This document shows positions 6,592 to 12,777 of a stretch of 17,342 nucleotides of DNA, piece by piece. This stretch comes from Alistipes sp. CAG:514. Its GTDB lineage: Bacteria; Bacteroidota; Bacteroidia; Bacteroidales; UBA932. Under the pieces are notes generated by a model. It had not been told where the DNA came from. It worked only from the letters and a program-made list of their open reading frames with translations, and made no database searches. The DNA is taken from positions 38,181 through 55,522 of the forward strand of contig HF986003.1 in NCBI GenBank assembly GCA_000431015.1, written 5' to 3'. Position 1 is the first letter of the stretch, and each line of letters opens with the position of its first letter. The position numbers and the translations under genes were made by a program.

Positions 6592-9525
6592 CTAGTAGCC
6601 GAAGATGTCCTCAAGGGAGAGTTCGGTGACAGGGCCGAGCGAGCCGATGAAGTCCATGTCGAGGCCTTCCTTCCTGCCGAGGAATCCGTAGACGTACTTG
6701 CGCCCCTTTATCCATTTCTCCTGGAATGTCTTCACGTCCGCGAGGGTCATGCCCTGAACCTGCTCGAACACGGCCTTCTCACGGTCTTCGGAGAGGCCAT
6801 AATCCTGAAGGTCAAGGTATTGGGTAAGAACTCCGAAGCCTGTTGTCCTGCCTGTGCGGATGCCGGTCAGCAGGGCGGTCTTGGCGACATTGAACGCCTT
6901 CTCCGACTCCGGCATGTTGTTGATGATGTCGTCGAAGGCCTCCACAGCCTCCTTGGCCTTGTCGTTCTGGGAGGCGATGAAGGCGTGGAAAATGTAGTCG
7001 CAGTCCTTGTAGCCAAGATCTCCGAGGTAGGCTGACGCTGAATATGCAAGGCCTCTTGCCTCACGCATCTCCTGGAAGACGATGGATCCCATGCCGCCGC
7101 CGAAGTAGGAGTTGTACATCCTTATGGCAGGGTCGTTGGTCACGTTGAACCTCTCTCCTCTGTCGGAATATTGCAGATAGTAGAACTGGTTGGCGTCGTA
7201 AGGAGCCAGGAAGACCTCGCTGGAGGCAACCTGTCTCGCTGTAGGATAGGTTCTTACGAGAGGTTCAGGGTTCTCGCTGATCCTGTGGTGTCCGGCGATC
7301 ATCTTCTTGGCCGCCTGCTCGTCGGCAGGGCCGTAGTAGAGGATGTCGTGCTGTTTGCCGTACAGATCCCTGATGGCCTGGAGGAGTTCCTCTGATGTCA
7401 GTGACAGGACCTGCTCGTTGGTGAGGGTGGTCTTCCGGATGAACTCCGGGCCGTTGAAGATGTACTTCTGGAGCGCTCTGAAGCAGGCGCTCTGGCTCAA
7501 CTTGCTGTCGGAACGATCCTTCAGGATATCGGATTTCAGCCCGGCAAGTATGGCCGTGTCAGGAAGGGCGTTGAAGATGAGGTCCTCCACGATGTCCATC
7601 GCCTGCCCGATGTTCTCGTCCAGTCCGCTCACACCGATGAAGGACTGGGTCAGTCCGCAGGAAAGCCTTTCCGAGCAGGCCAGCCCGTACATCTCCTTCT
7701 TGATCTGCTCGGCGGTTCTGGTCGGGGTGCCGAGGTAGCTGAGATAGTCGAACGCGAGGCTGAGGCGAGGATCGTCCTGGGCTCCTCTGTTGAACACGCT
7801 GTTAAGGGTGGTGATGTCGTTGATCTCGTTCTTCTTGTAGAGAAACTCGACACCTTCGGCCACGGATGCCTTGGACATGTCCTTGGAGAAGTCCACGAAC
7901 ACCGGCTCGATAGGAGCCACCGGGTTGTTCTGGATCCCGGTCAGGAACTCGCTCTGCTTGTCACGGTTGGTCTCGATCGGGGTGATGGCCGGGGCGGCGA
8001 TCTTCTCGATGCCCTTGTCTTCTCCGATGCGCTTGTAGACAGCCACATAGCTGTTGGCTCCGAGATGCTCGTTGGCCCAGTCCACAATCTGTTGCTTGGT
8101 GACTTTCTCAAGCCTCTGCATCTGAAGCGCGTCATTCTTCCACTCGTGGCCGTTGATGAATGACTCCACGAAACTCATCGCCCTGTCCTCGTTGTTCTCA
8201 AGCTGGCTCATGTTGGAGAGCTTGTAGTTGTTGATGGTGGATTGGATGAGACTTTCGTCGAAGTCTCCGCCGCGAAGTTTCGCCACCTGCTCCAGCATGA
8301 GGTCACGCACCTCGTCAAGGCTCTGTCCCTCACGAGGATAGCCCACGAGGAGGAACTCCCCGTAGTCCGGACGGACGTAGTTGAAGCCGTAGAAAGTGTT
8401 GACTTTCTGGGCCTGGATGAGATTGAGGTCCGCAAGGCCGGCCTGTCCGTTGTAGAGGATGTTGCCCACGATGTCGCCGACCTCGCTTCTGAGATAGTCG
8501 TTGTTACCCGGAACCCTCCATCCCATCATCACGAACTCCGCGTCGAGTCCGTAGACTTCCTTCTGGATCGGCGCGGTGATGGCCTGCTCCGGCTCGTATT
8601 CAAGGTACTTGATGTCCGGATTCGGCTGCCAGTCTCCGAAATACTTCTCGATGGTGGCGACGAAAGTGTCCGGGTCAAAGTCTCCGGAGACGCAGATCGC
8701 CACGTTGTTAGGCACGTAGAAGTTTGCCCTGTAGTTCTCGATGTTGATGATCGACGGGTTCTTCAGGTGTTCCTGGGTGCCGAGGGTGGTCTGAAGTCCG
8801 TAAGGGTGGTGAGGGAAGAGAGCCAGGTCGATGGCCTCCATGGCCTTGCGGTTGTCCTGCGTGAGGCTCATGTTCTTCTCCTCGTACACGGCCTCCAACT
8901 CGGTGTGGAACCCTCTGATGACCGGGTTCATGAACCTGTCGGCCTCGATCCTCGCCCAGTTGTCGATCTCGTTGGATGGTATGTCCTCCTGATAGACTGT
9001 CATGTCGCTGGAGGTGAAGGCGTTGGTGCCTTCGGCTCCGATGACGGACATCAATTTGTCATATTCATTAGGGATCGCGATCTTCGATGCCTCGTAGCTG
9101 ATGGAGTCGATCCGGTGGTAGATCGCCCTGCGCTCCTCCGGGTCGGTCTTGGTCCTGTAGACCTCGAACAGGGCCTTTATCGAGTCGAGCAAAGGTTTCT
9201 CGGCGGCGTAGTCTGAGGTTCCGAAATTCTCAGTGCCCTTGAACATCAGGTGCTCAAGGTAGTGGGCGAGTCCCGTGGTCTCCTTCGGGTCGTTCTTGCT
9301 GCCGACCTTGACGGCGATGTAGGTCTGGACGCGCGGTGTCTCCTTGTTGACGGTCATGTAGACCTTCAGACCATTGTCGAGGGTGTAGATCTTGGTGTTC
9401 ATCGGATCGCCCTTGACAGTCTCGTACTTGTACTCGGCGCAAGAATCCGCCAGAAGCATTGAGATGACGGCCGTTGCCGCCAGAAAGAGTCGTCTCATCA
9501 TATTCATAGAATTTGTGTTTGCCAT
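6592..9525 (-). CDS. M16-family zinc metalloprotease, predicted lipoprotein
   Basis: The 977-residue protein is a full-length two-lobed M16 (pitrilysin/insulinase-like) peptidase. The N-terminal lobe has the inverted zinc motif HYLEH (HxxEH, residues 88-92) within GLAHYLEHLMFKGTENFG, and a downstream Glu cluster TELEAVYEEKN (about 208-218) that should supply the third zinc ligand. The second lobe (from about 500) has the M16 C-domain pattern, including GGGMGSIVFQEMREARGLAYS, but no HxxEH, as is normal for the structural half. The N-terminus has a basic start and hydrophobic core ending LLADSC, with Cys29 a plausible lipidation site. Translation may begin at 9525 or at one of the Met codons at 9507, 9501 or 9498; the last two give a more typical signal peptide. 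It heads the operon with miaA and purE. Confidence 0.93.
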   Translation of the reverse strand: MANTNSMNMMRRLFLAATAVISMLLADSCAEYKYETVKGDPMNTKIYTLDNGLKVYMTVNKETPRVQTYIAVKVGSKNDPKETTGLAHYLEHLMFKGTENFGTSDYAAEKPLLDSIKALFEVYRTKTDPEERRAIYHRIDSISYEASKIAIPNEYDKLMSVIGAEGTNAFTSSDMTVYQEDIPSNEIDNWARIEADRFMNPVIRGFHTELEAVYEEKNMSLTQDNRKAMEAIDLALFPHHPYGLQTTLGTQEHLKNPSIINIENYRANFYVPNNVAICVSGDFDPDTFVATIEKYFGDWQPNPDIKYLEYEPEQAITAPIQKEVYGLDAEFVMMGWRVPGNNDYLRSEVGDIVGNILYNGQAGLADLNLIQAQKVNTFYGFNYVRPDYGEFLLVGYPREGQSLDEVRDLMLEQVAKLRGGDFDESLIQSTINNYKLSNMSQLENNEDRAMSFVESFINGHEWKNDALQMQRLEKVTKQQIVDWANEHLGANSYVAVYKRIGEDKGIEKIAAPAITPIETNRDKQSEFLTGIQNNPVAPIEPVFVDFSKDMSKASVAEGVEFLYKKNEINDITTLNSVFNRGAQDDPRLSLAFDYLSYLGTPTRTAEQIKKEMYGLACSERLSCGLTQSFIGVSGLDENIGQAMDIVEDLIFNALPDTAILAGLKSDILKDRSDSKLSQSACFRALQKYIFNGPEFIRKTTLTNEQVLSLTSEELLQAIRDLYGKQHDILYYGPADEQAAKKMIAGHHRISENPEPLVRTYPTARQVASSEVFLAPYDANQFYYLQYSDRGERFNVTNDPAIRMYNSYFGGGMGSIVFQEMREARGLAYSASAYLGDLGYKDCDYIFHAFIASQNDKAKEAVEAFDDIINNMPESEKAFNVAKTALLTGIRTGRTTGFGVLTQYLDLQDYGLSEDREKAVFEQVQGMTLADVKTFQEKWIKGRKYVYGFLGRKEGLDMDFIGSLGPVTELSLEDIFGY

Positions 9526-9544
9526 CCGGAAAGGTTGTGATTGA

Positions 9545-9575
9545 CAAACTTAAGCATTTTTGGCCGCAACACCAA
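9545..9575 (-). promoter_or_regulatory. Promoter of the M16-miaA-purE operon
   Basis: On the minus strand TAAGTTTG (plus-strand CAAACTTA, 9545-9552) matches the TAnnTTTG -7 consensus. A TTG (plus-strand CAA, 9573-9575) lies 20 bases upstream, the usual -33 spacing. Transcription would start near 9537, giving a leader of about a dozen bases before the ATG at 9525. Confidence 0.7.
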
Positions 9576-9585
9576 GAAAAGTGAT

Positions 9586-9593
9586 TATCTTTG
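9586..9593 (+). promoter_or_regulatory. smpB promoter, -7 element
   Basis: TATCTTTG matches TAnnTTTG and points toward smpB. TTTG at 9559-9562 lies 23 bases upstream, slightly longer than the usual 19-21. The predicted transcription start near 9600 excludes the ATG at 9560 as the smpB start and favours the ATG codons at 9644 or 9650. Confidence 0.6.
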
Positions 9594-9643
9594 TGTCCAT
9601 GTGTTTTACGGCAAGCGGTCGCCTGCTTGCGAAAGATGATTTG

Positions 9644-10105
9644 ATGAATATGTCGAAGCAGAAGGAATATAAAGTTGAGATTCGTAATCGCAGGGCCTCG
9701 TTCGATTACGAGTTCCTGGAAACCTATGTGGCGGGAATATCCTTGGTCAGCACGGAGATCAAGTCAATCCGTATGGGCAAGGCCTCTCTGGTGGATTCGT
9801 TCTGTTATTTCGTGGGTAACGAGCTGTTCGTCAAGGGTATGAATGTGGCCCAGTACTTCTGGGGCTCCTGGGGGCAGCACGAGCCGACACGCGACCGCAA
9901 GCTGCTTCTCACCAAGAGGGAGCTCCGTCATCTGCGCCAGGCCGTAAAGGAGAAAGGCCTGACGATCGTCGCCACCAAACTGTTCATCAACGAGAACGGC
10001 CTGGCCAAGCTGGTCATAGCCCTGGCCCGAGGCAAGAAGATCTACGACAAGCGCGCCACCATCAAGGAGAAGGACCTCCGCCGCGAACTCGACCGCGGCG
10101 AGTAG
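9644..10105 (+). CDS. smpB: SsrA (tmRNA)-binding protein
   Basis: SmpB binds tmRNA and delivers it to ribosomes stalled on mRNAs without a stop codon. The protein shows RRASFDYEFLETYVAGISLV, STEIKSIRMGKASLVDSFC and the basic C-terminal tail ARGKKIYDKRATIKEKDLRR that enters the ribosomal mRNA channel. With a start at 9644 it has 153 residues, or 151 from 9650, both normal for SmpB. An in-frame ATG at 9560 would add 28 residues without SmpB similarity and lies upstream of the predicted transcription start. It diverges from the M16 operon. The tmRNA gene itself is not seen in this window. Confidence 0.96.
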   Translation: MNMSKQKEYKVEIRNRRASFDYEFLETYVAGISLVSTEIKSIRMGKASLVDSFCYFVGNELFVKGMNVAQYFWGSWGQHEPTRDRKLLLTKRELRHLRQAVKEKGLTIVATKLFINENGLAKLVIALARGKKIYDKRATIKEKDLRRELDRGE

Positions 10106-10129
10106 CCATTAGCCATCACCGCCTGCTGC

Positions 10130-10385
10130 TTTACGGTCGCCGAACCTGCCGTAGTGCCGCTTTACCACCCCTTCCCCTAACCCCGAGTTGCCCTTTCTGA
10201 TCGCCGAACTCGCCGTAGTGCCGCCTTGCCACCCCTTCTCCTAACCCCGAGTTGCCCTTTCAGATTGCCGAACCCGCCGTAGTGCCGCTTACTAACCCTG
10301 GGCCGCCCTTTTCGGTCGCGGGATCTGCCGTAGTGTCGCCTTACCACCCCTTCCCCTAACCCTGTTGCCCTTCCCGCTTTACGAT
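10130..10385. repeat. Tandem array of 64-base units, C-rich on plus strand
   Basis: The anchor GCCGTAGTGCCGC begins at 10148, 10212 and 10276 (exact 64-base period) and again as GCCGTAGTGTCGC at 10327, so unit 3 is 51 bases through a 13-base deletion. Units share TCGCCGAAC upstream and CCACCCCTTCCCCTAACCCC plus GTTGCCCTT downstream, with point differences. A fifth partial unit begins near 10379 (TTACGATCTTC). The minus strand has runs GGGG-TTA-GGGG-AA-GGGG-T-GG in units 1 and 4, slightly altered in unit 2. The period is not a multiple of three, which argues against coding. Confidence 0.9.
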
Positions 10386-10412
10386 CTTCAGTGTGGGCGA
10401 TAGGAAGCTGCA

Positions 10413-10562
10413 TTTTACGAAACACGTTCAGCCTAAAAGGCTTGTGGTGATGGTGGAACTGTGATTGTGCTGAAAAAGTCTAAGAAGAAAGTGAGAGTTT
10501 TTCAGCATATTCATTGATAGGTGGCGTTCTATGGCATTTTACCATGAACGTGTTTTGTAAAA
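10413..10562. repeat. 150-base element with 18-base inverted ends and nested hairpin
   Basis: TTTTACGAAACACGTTCA (10413-10430) and TGAACGTGTTTTGTAAAA (10545-10562) are inverted copies with one mismatch. Inside, TGCTGAAAAA (10468-10477) and TTTTTCAGCA (10498-10507) form a perfect 10-bp nested inverted repeat, and GCCT-AAA-AGGC (10431-10441) a small hairpin. There is no open frame of note. It looks like a miniature inverted-repeat element or a structured RNA; no target-site duplication was recognised. Confidence 0.7.
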
Positions 10563-10687
10563 AATAGTGGCGTTATCCGTCTGGACAGCTCTTGTAAGAA
10601 GACCAATGCGGAAAACAATGCGCATCAATGAAGAATCCCTACCGAGACTCCGATCAGATTTCTTCCCGCCCCGTCGAGTCCAGGAAC

Positions 10688-10765
10688 AATGCACCCGGGC
10701 GACTTTGGGGCTGAATCCCGCCCTTAGGGTTCCTGCGTGGGCTTCGGATGCAAATCTGTCTTGGA
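10688..10765. repeat. Diverged palindromic repeat unit, copy A
   Basis: TTCCTGCGTGGGCTTCGGATGCAAATCTG-TCTTGG is the right half of this unit (about 10730-10763) and aligns base by base, with substitutions, to the right half of the better palindrome at 10824-10888. Its own arms are weaker: TGCACCCG (10690-10697) faces CGGATGCA (10745-10752), which on the minus strand pairs with one G-U wobble. Probably an older copy of the same repeat family. Confidence 0.5.
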
Positions 10766-10823
10766 GCTAAGGCCGGGGAACGGCGCAGGCGGCGCTGCGG
10801 GAGGGGGCGGCTGGAATGGCCGG

Positions 10824-10888
10824 AAACAGAATTGCGCATGTATGCTGCCCGGAGCCTTCCTGTGCGGGTTCCGGGCGCAATTCTGTTT
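10824..10888. repeat. Large palindrome with perfect 14-base arms, copy B
   Basis: AAACAGAATTGCGC (10824-10837) is the exact inverse complement of GCGCAATTCTGTTT (10875-10888). Inside is a second stem, CCGGAGCC (10849-10856) with GGGTTCCGG (10867-10874, one G-U), closing a 10-base loop. No T-run follows on either strand, so it is not a normal intrinsic terminator. It resembles REP-type palindromic units or the end of a stable RNA. Confidence 0.8.
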
Positions 10889-10950
10889 GTCTTGGGATAA
10901 AGGCGTTGAAAAATAAGTCGGTAAAGATTTCGGCAGTATTTTCGAGGATG

Positions 10951-11007
10951 GCTGTCTTTTGGAAGAAGTTGTGTGCCGGTGACACATGACTGATTTGAAA
11001 AGACAGC
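10951..11007. repeat. Long two-part hairpin
   Basis: GCTGTCTTTT (10951-10960) pairs perfectly with AAAAGACAGC (10998-11007), and inside it TGTGT (10970-10974) pairs with ACACA (10982-10986) around a 7-base loop, separated by 9 and 11 unpaired bases. No T-run follows in either direction. It lies downstream of metK and might protect the 3' end of its transcript. Confidence 0.6.
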
Positions 11008-11060
11008 TAAATCGAAAGACAATCAAAGATTACCAAGTATTCTTTAAGGATTGCTAATAA

Positions 11061-11101
11061 GCGCCACTATACGAAGCGCCACTATACGAAGCGCCGCTAT
11101 A
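11061..11101. repeat. 15-base direct repeat, nearly three copies, running into metK
   Basis: GCGCCACTATACGAA occurs at 11061-11075 and again at 11076-11090, followed by GCGCCGCTATA (11091-11101). The third, partial copy contains the metK stop codon (CTA on the plus strand, 11097-11099) and its last Ile codon, so the array grew up to or out of the gene's 3' end. Confidence 0.85.
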
Positions 11102-12407
11102 TTCCGAACGCCTTTTTGATTTCCTCCACCGCGTCAAGCTTTTCCCAGGCGAAGAACTGGACGAGCTTGTCGGTCTGGCAGCCAGGCTTGCCGACTTTCA
11201 CTGACTTGGTGTATGGCTTGCGGCCGAAATGGCCGTAGGCGGCTGTCGGCTCGTAGATCGGGTTCTTCAGCTCGAACTTGCGGATGATCGCGGCGGGACG
11301 GAGGTCGAAAAGGTTTTCGATCCTGCGGGCGATCTCGGCGTCAGGCACGATGCCGGTGCCGTAGGTGTCCACGAAGACGCTCACCGGCCTTGCCACACCG
11401 ATGGCGTAGGCGATCTGGACAAGCATTTCCTGGGCGACGCCGGCCGCTACCATATTCTTGGCTATGTGTCTTGCCGCATAGGCCGCCGAACGGTCAACCT
11501 TGCTCGGGTCCTTGCCGGAGAAGGCTCCGCCGCCGTGCGCGCCCTTGCCGCCGTAGGTGTCCACGATGATCTTTCTGCCAGTCAGGCCGGTGTCGCCGGC
11601 GGGACCGCCGATCACGAACTTGCCGGTCGGATTGACATGCAGGATGAAATCGTCCTTGAACAGGGCTGCGGTCTGAGGATTCAACGCCGCCTTGAGTCTT
11701 GGCAGCAGAATATTCCTGACGTCGGCCTCTATCCTGTCGTGCATCGCCTGGTCCACCTTGTCCTGGCCGAACTGCTGTACGGCATCGGAGTAAGGAATAT
11801 TCCCAAGCCCGTCTGCCACGAAGTCGTCGTGCTGGGTTGATATGACGATCGTGTGGACACGAACCGGACGGTGTGACTCGTCATATTCAACGGTGAACTG
11901 GGACTTCGAGTCGGGTCTTAGGTAAGGCATCAGCTCCGGGGAGTTGTGGCGGATGTCCGCGAGCTCCTGAAGGGCGATCTGCGAGAGGTAGAGCGGCAGA
12001 GGCATGTAGTCCTCCGTGTCCCGGCAGGCGTAGCCGAACATCATGCCCTGGTCGCCGGCTCCCTGATCCTCAGGGTTTTCGCGCTCCACGCCACGGTTGA
12101 TGTCCTGGCTCTGCTCGTGGATCTCGGAGAGGACTCCGCAGGAGTTGCCGTCGAACATGTAGTCGGCCTTGTTGTAGCCGATGCGGTTGATCACTCCGCG
12201 CACAACCTTCTGGATGTCAACGTACGCGTCCTCGGAACGGACCTCGCCGCCGATGACCACAAGTCCTGTCGAACAGAATGTCTCGCATGCCACCTTGGCC
12301 TCGGGATCCTGACGGAGGAACTCGTCAAGGACTGCGTCTGAAATCTGGTCGGCCACCTTGTCTGGATGACCCTCAGAGACTGATTCGCTTGTAAATAGGT
12401 AATTCAT
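11097..12407 (-). CDS. metK: S-adenosylmethionine synthetase
   Basis: The 436-residue enzyme makes SAM from methionine and ATP, releasing phosphate and PPi. The N-terminus TSESVSEGHPDKVADQISDA carries the ATP-binding His14 and Mg ligand Asp16; GAGDQGMMFGYA is the conserved loop; GDTGLTGRKIIVDTYGG and GGGAFSGKDPSKVDRSAAY are the phosphate-binding region. It is about 50 residues longer than the E. coli protein, with insertions typical of Bacteroidetes MetK as far as I know, and no damage is visible. The ATG at 12407 follows a leader of about 165 bases that holds a SAM-II-like riboswitch and a terminator, so expression is probably limited by its product. The gene stands alone and converges on smpB. 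Confidence 0.98.
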   Translation of the reverse strand: MNYLFTSESVSEGHPDKVADQISDAVLDEFLRQDPEAKVACETFCSTGLVVIGGEVRSEDAYVDIQKVVRGVINRIGYNKADYMFDGNSCGVLSEIHEQSQDINRGVERENPEDQGAGDQGMMFGYACRDTEDYMPLPLYLSQIALQELADIRHNSPELMPYLRPDSKSQFTVEYDESHRPVRVHTIVISTQHDDFVADGLGNIPYSDAVQQFGQDKVDQAMHDRIEADVRNILLPRLKAALNPQTAALFKDDFILHVNPTGKFVIGGPAGDTGLTGRKIIVDTYGGKGAHGGGAFSGKDPSKVDRSAAYAARHIAKNMVAAGVAQEMLVQIAYAIGVARPVSVFVDTYGTGIVPDAEIARRIENLFDLRPAAIIRKFELKNPIYEPTAAYGHFGRKPYTKSVKVGKPGCQTDKLVQFFAWEKLDAVEEIKKAFGI

Positions 12408-12466
12408 AATGTGTTATGTTTTTTAATCATCATTGTCATCCCTAAACTGGAGGGTGGAATATAAAC

Positions 12467-12498
12467 AAAAAAACTCCAACGTATGGGAATACGTGGAG
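12467..12498 (-). terminator. Intrinsic terminator in the metK leader (riboswitch expression platform)
   Basis: On the minus strand CTCCACGTAT (12498-12489) pairs with ATACGT and GGAG (12484-12479 and 12477-12474), a 10-bp stem with one bulged T and a TCCC loop, followed directly by seven T (12473-12467). It lies about 60 bases before the metK ATG and about 75-110 bases after the predicted transcription start, so it must act as an attenuator. Its 5' arm can pair instead with the aptamer P1 5' strand. Confidence 0.88.
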
Positions 12499-12524
12499 AC
12501 ACATAAAAAACACAACGTAAATTT

Positions 12525-12570
12525 TTTAGCATTTTTTAGTGTGGTTGCAAGCAGGCAAATCTCTCCACAT
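12525..12570 (-). promoter_or_regulatory. SAM-II-like riboswitch aptamer upstream of metK
   Basis: Read on the minus strand, the order of elements is that of the SAM-II (SAM_alpha, metA) family: P1 5' strand TGTGG (12569-12565), GATTTG (12561-12556), CTTGCAA (12551-12545), P1 3' strand CCACA (12544-12540), CTAAA (12539-12535), and the SAM-contacting GCTAAA (12530-12525). Known SAM-II RNAs share GAUUU, UUGCA, UAAA and GCUAAA in this order and spacing. Two extra bases lie between P1 and GATTTG. I could not settle the pseudoknot helix P2 by eye. The related SAM-V class is an alternative. Lying in front of metK, it would repress SAM synthesis when SAM is plentiful. Confidence 0.8.
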
Positions 12571-12580
12571 TTTCCGGTTG

Positions 12581-12611
12581 CAAAGATAATGCTTTTTCGG
12601 GAATATCCAAA
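12581..12611 (-). promoter_or_regulatory. metK promoter
   Basis: On the minus strand TTTG (plus-strand CAAA, 12608-12611) is followed after exactly 19 bases by TATCTTTG (plus-strand CAAAGATA, 12581-12588), a full match to the Bacteroidetes TTTG-N19-21-TAnnTTTG promoter. Transcription would begin near 12574, a few bases before the first base of the aptamer P1 helix. Confidence 0.88.
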
Positions 12612-12777
12612 AACCGCTCAAATTGTGTTTTCGCCGTGAATTTGTTATAATCTTCAATCGTAACCGATTTGTAACTGAATTAAATTTTCTGAACCGAAGA
12701 AAATGTGTTAAATTCGCAAGTTGAATGATATGCACGGAAAAGGATTAACTCAATACTTTATATTTATTAACAAATCT

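Larger units (their letters stand above)
10564..11070. repeat. Inverted ATAGTGGCG repeats bounding about 500 bases
   Basis: ATAGTGGCGTTAT (10564-10576) and ATAAGCGCCACTAT (11057-11070) are inverted copies that differ by one inserted base. A further diverged copy, ATAGGTGGCGTT, lies at 10517-10528 inside the preceding element. The bounded segment carries no gene, so a non-autonomous mobile element or relic is possible, but equally this could be a small scattered repeat. Confidence 0.5.
10106..11096. other. Repeat-rich intergenic region without a credible gene
   Basis: About 990 bases separate the converging smpB and metK genes. Open frames on either strand cross the repeats, show no recognisable domain and have no start context, so I call none of them. 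The region contains, in order, a 64-base tandem repeat array, a 150-base element with inverted ends, two diverged palindromic units, another long hairpin and a 15-base direct repeat. I see no tRNA, tmRNA, SRP or RNase P signature and no clear terminator for either flanking gene. Confidence 0.7.
12408..12777. promoter_or_regulatory. Divergent regulatory region between metK and the TonB receptor
   Basis: This 370-base region is clearly AT-richer than its neighbours and holds no gene. Its left two thirds, read on the minus strand, contain the metK promoter, aptamer and terminator described separately. The right part should hold the receptor promoter. The best candidate -7 is TAAATTCG (12709-12716), which misses the TAnnTTTG consensus at one position and has a weak TTCTG upstream, so I do not call it with confidence. 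Confidence 0.6.

Noticed and set aside
8242..9216. Plus-strand open frame of 324 codons opposite the M16 protease gene
   Set aside because: Antisense shadow rich in Val, Asp and Arg, without domain or promoter; the minus-strand frame has the HxxEH zinc site.
9541..9546. TTGACA as a sigma-70 -35 box
   Set aside because: It has no matching -10 at proper spacing, and the Bacteroidetes-type elements on both strands explain the region.
9560..9643. Upstream ATG giving smpB 28 extra residues
   Set aside because: The added residues are unlike SmpB and the ATG precedes the likely promoter at 9586-9593.
10130..10385. CRISPR array
   Set aside because: Units are directly adjacent 64-base tandem copies with no unique spacers, and no cas genes are present.
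10177..10425. Minus-strand 82-codon frame over the tandem repeats
   Set aside because: It is only the translated repeat (Arg/Gly-rich), and the 64-base period changes frame in each unit, so no repeated protein motif is kept.
10654..11022. Minus-strand frames of 72-122 codons in the smpB-metK gap
   Set aside because: They cross both palindromes, show no domain, overlap each other in different frames and have no promoter.
10106..11096. tmRNA or another housekeeping RNA gene beside smpB
   Set aside because: No alanine-tRNA-like ends, tag frame with stop, SRP tetraloop or RNase P core motifs were found on either strand.
11229..11840. Plus-strand open frames opposite metK (also 11946-12341)
   Set aside because: Antisense shadows of an intact and highly conserved gene.
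12526..12570. Short leader peptide MWRDLPACNHTKKC before metK
   Set aside because: The frame coincides exactly with the conserved aptamer segments, which explain the sequence better; it has no Met-rich control region and its ATG would be only a few bases from the transcription start.
12721..12777. TTG start for the TonB receptor
   Set aside because: It would put 19 residues in front of a textbook signal peptide that begins at the ATG at 12778.
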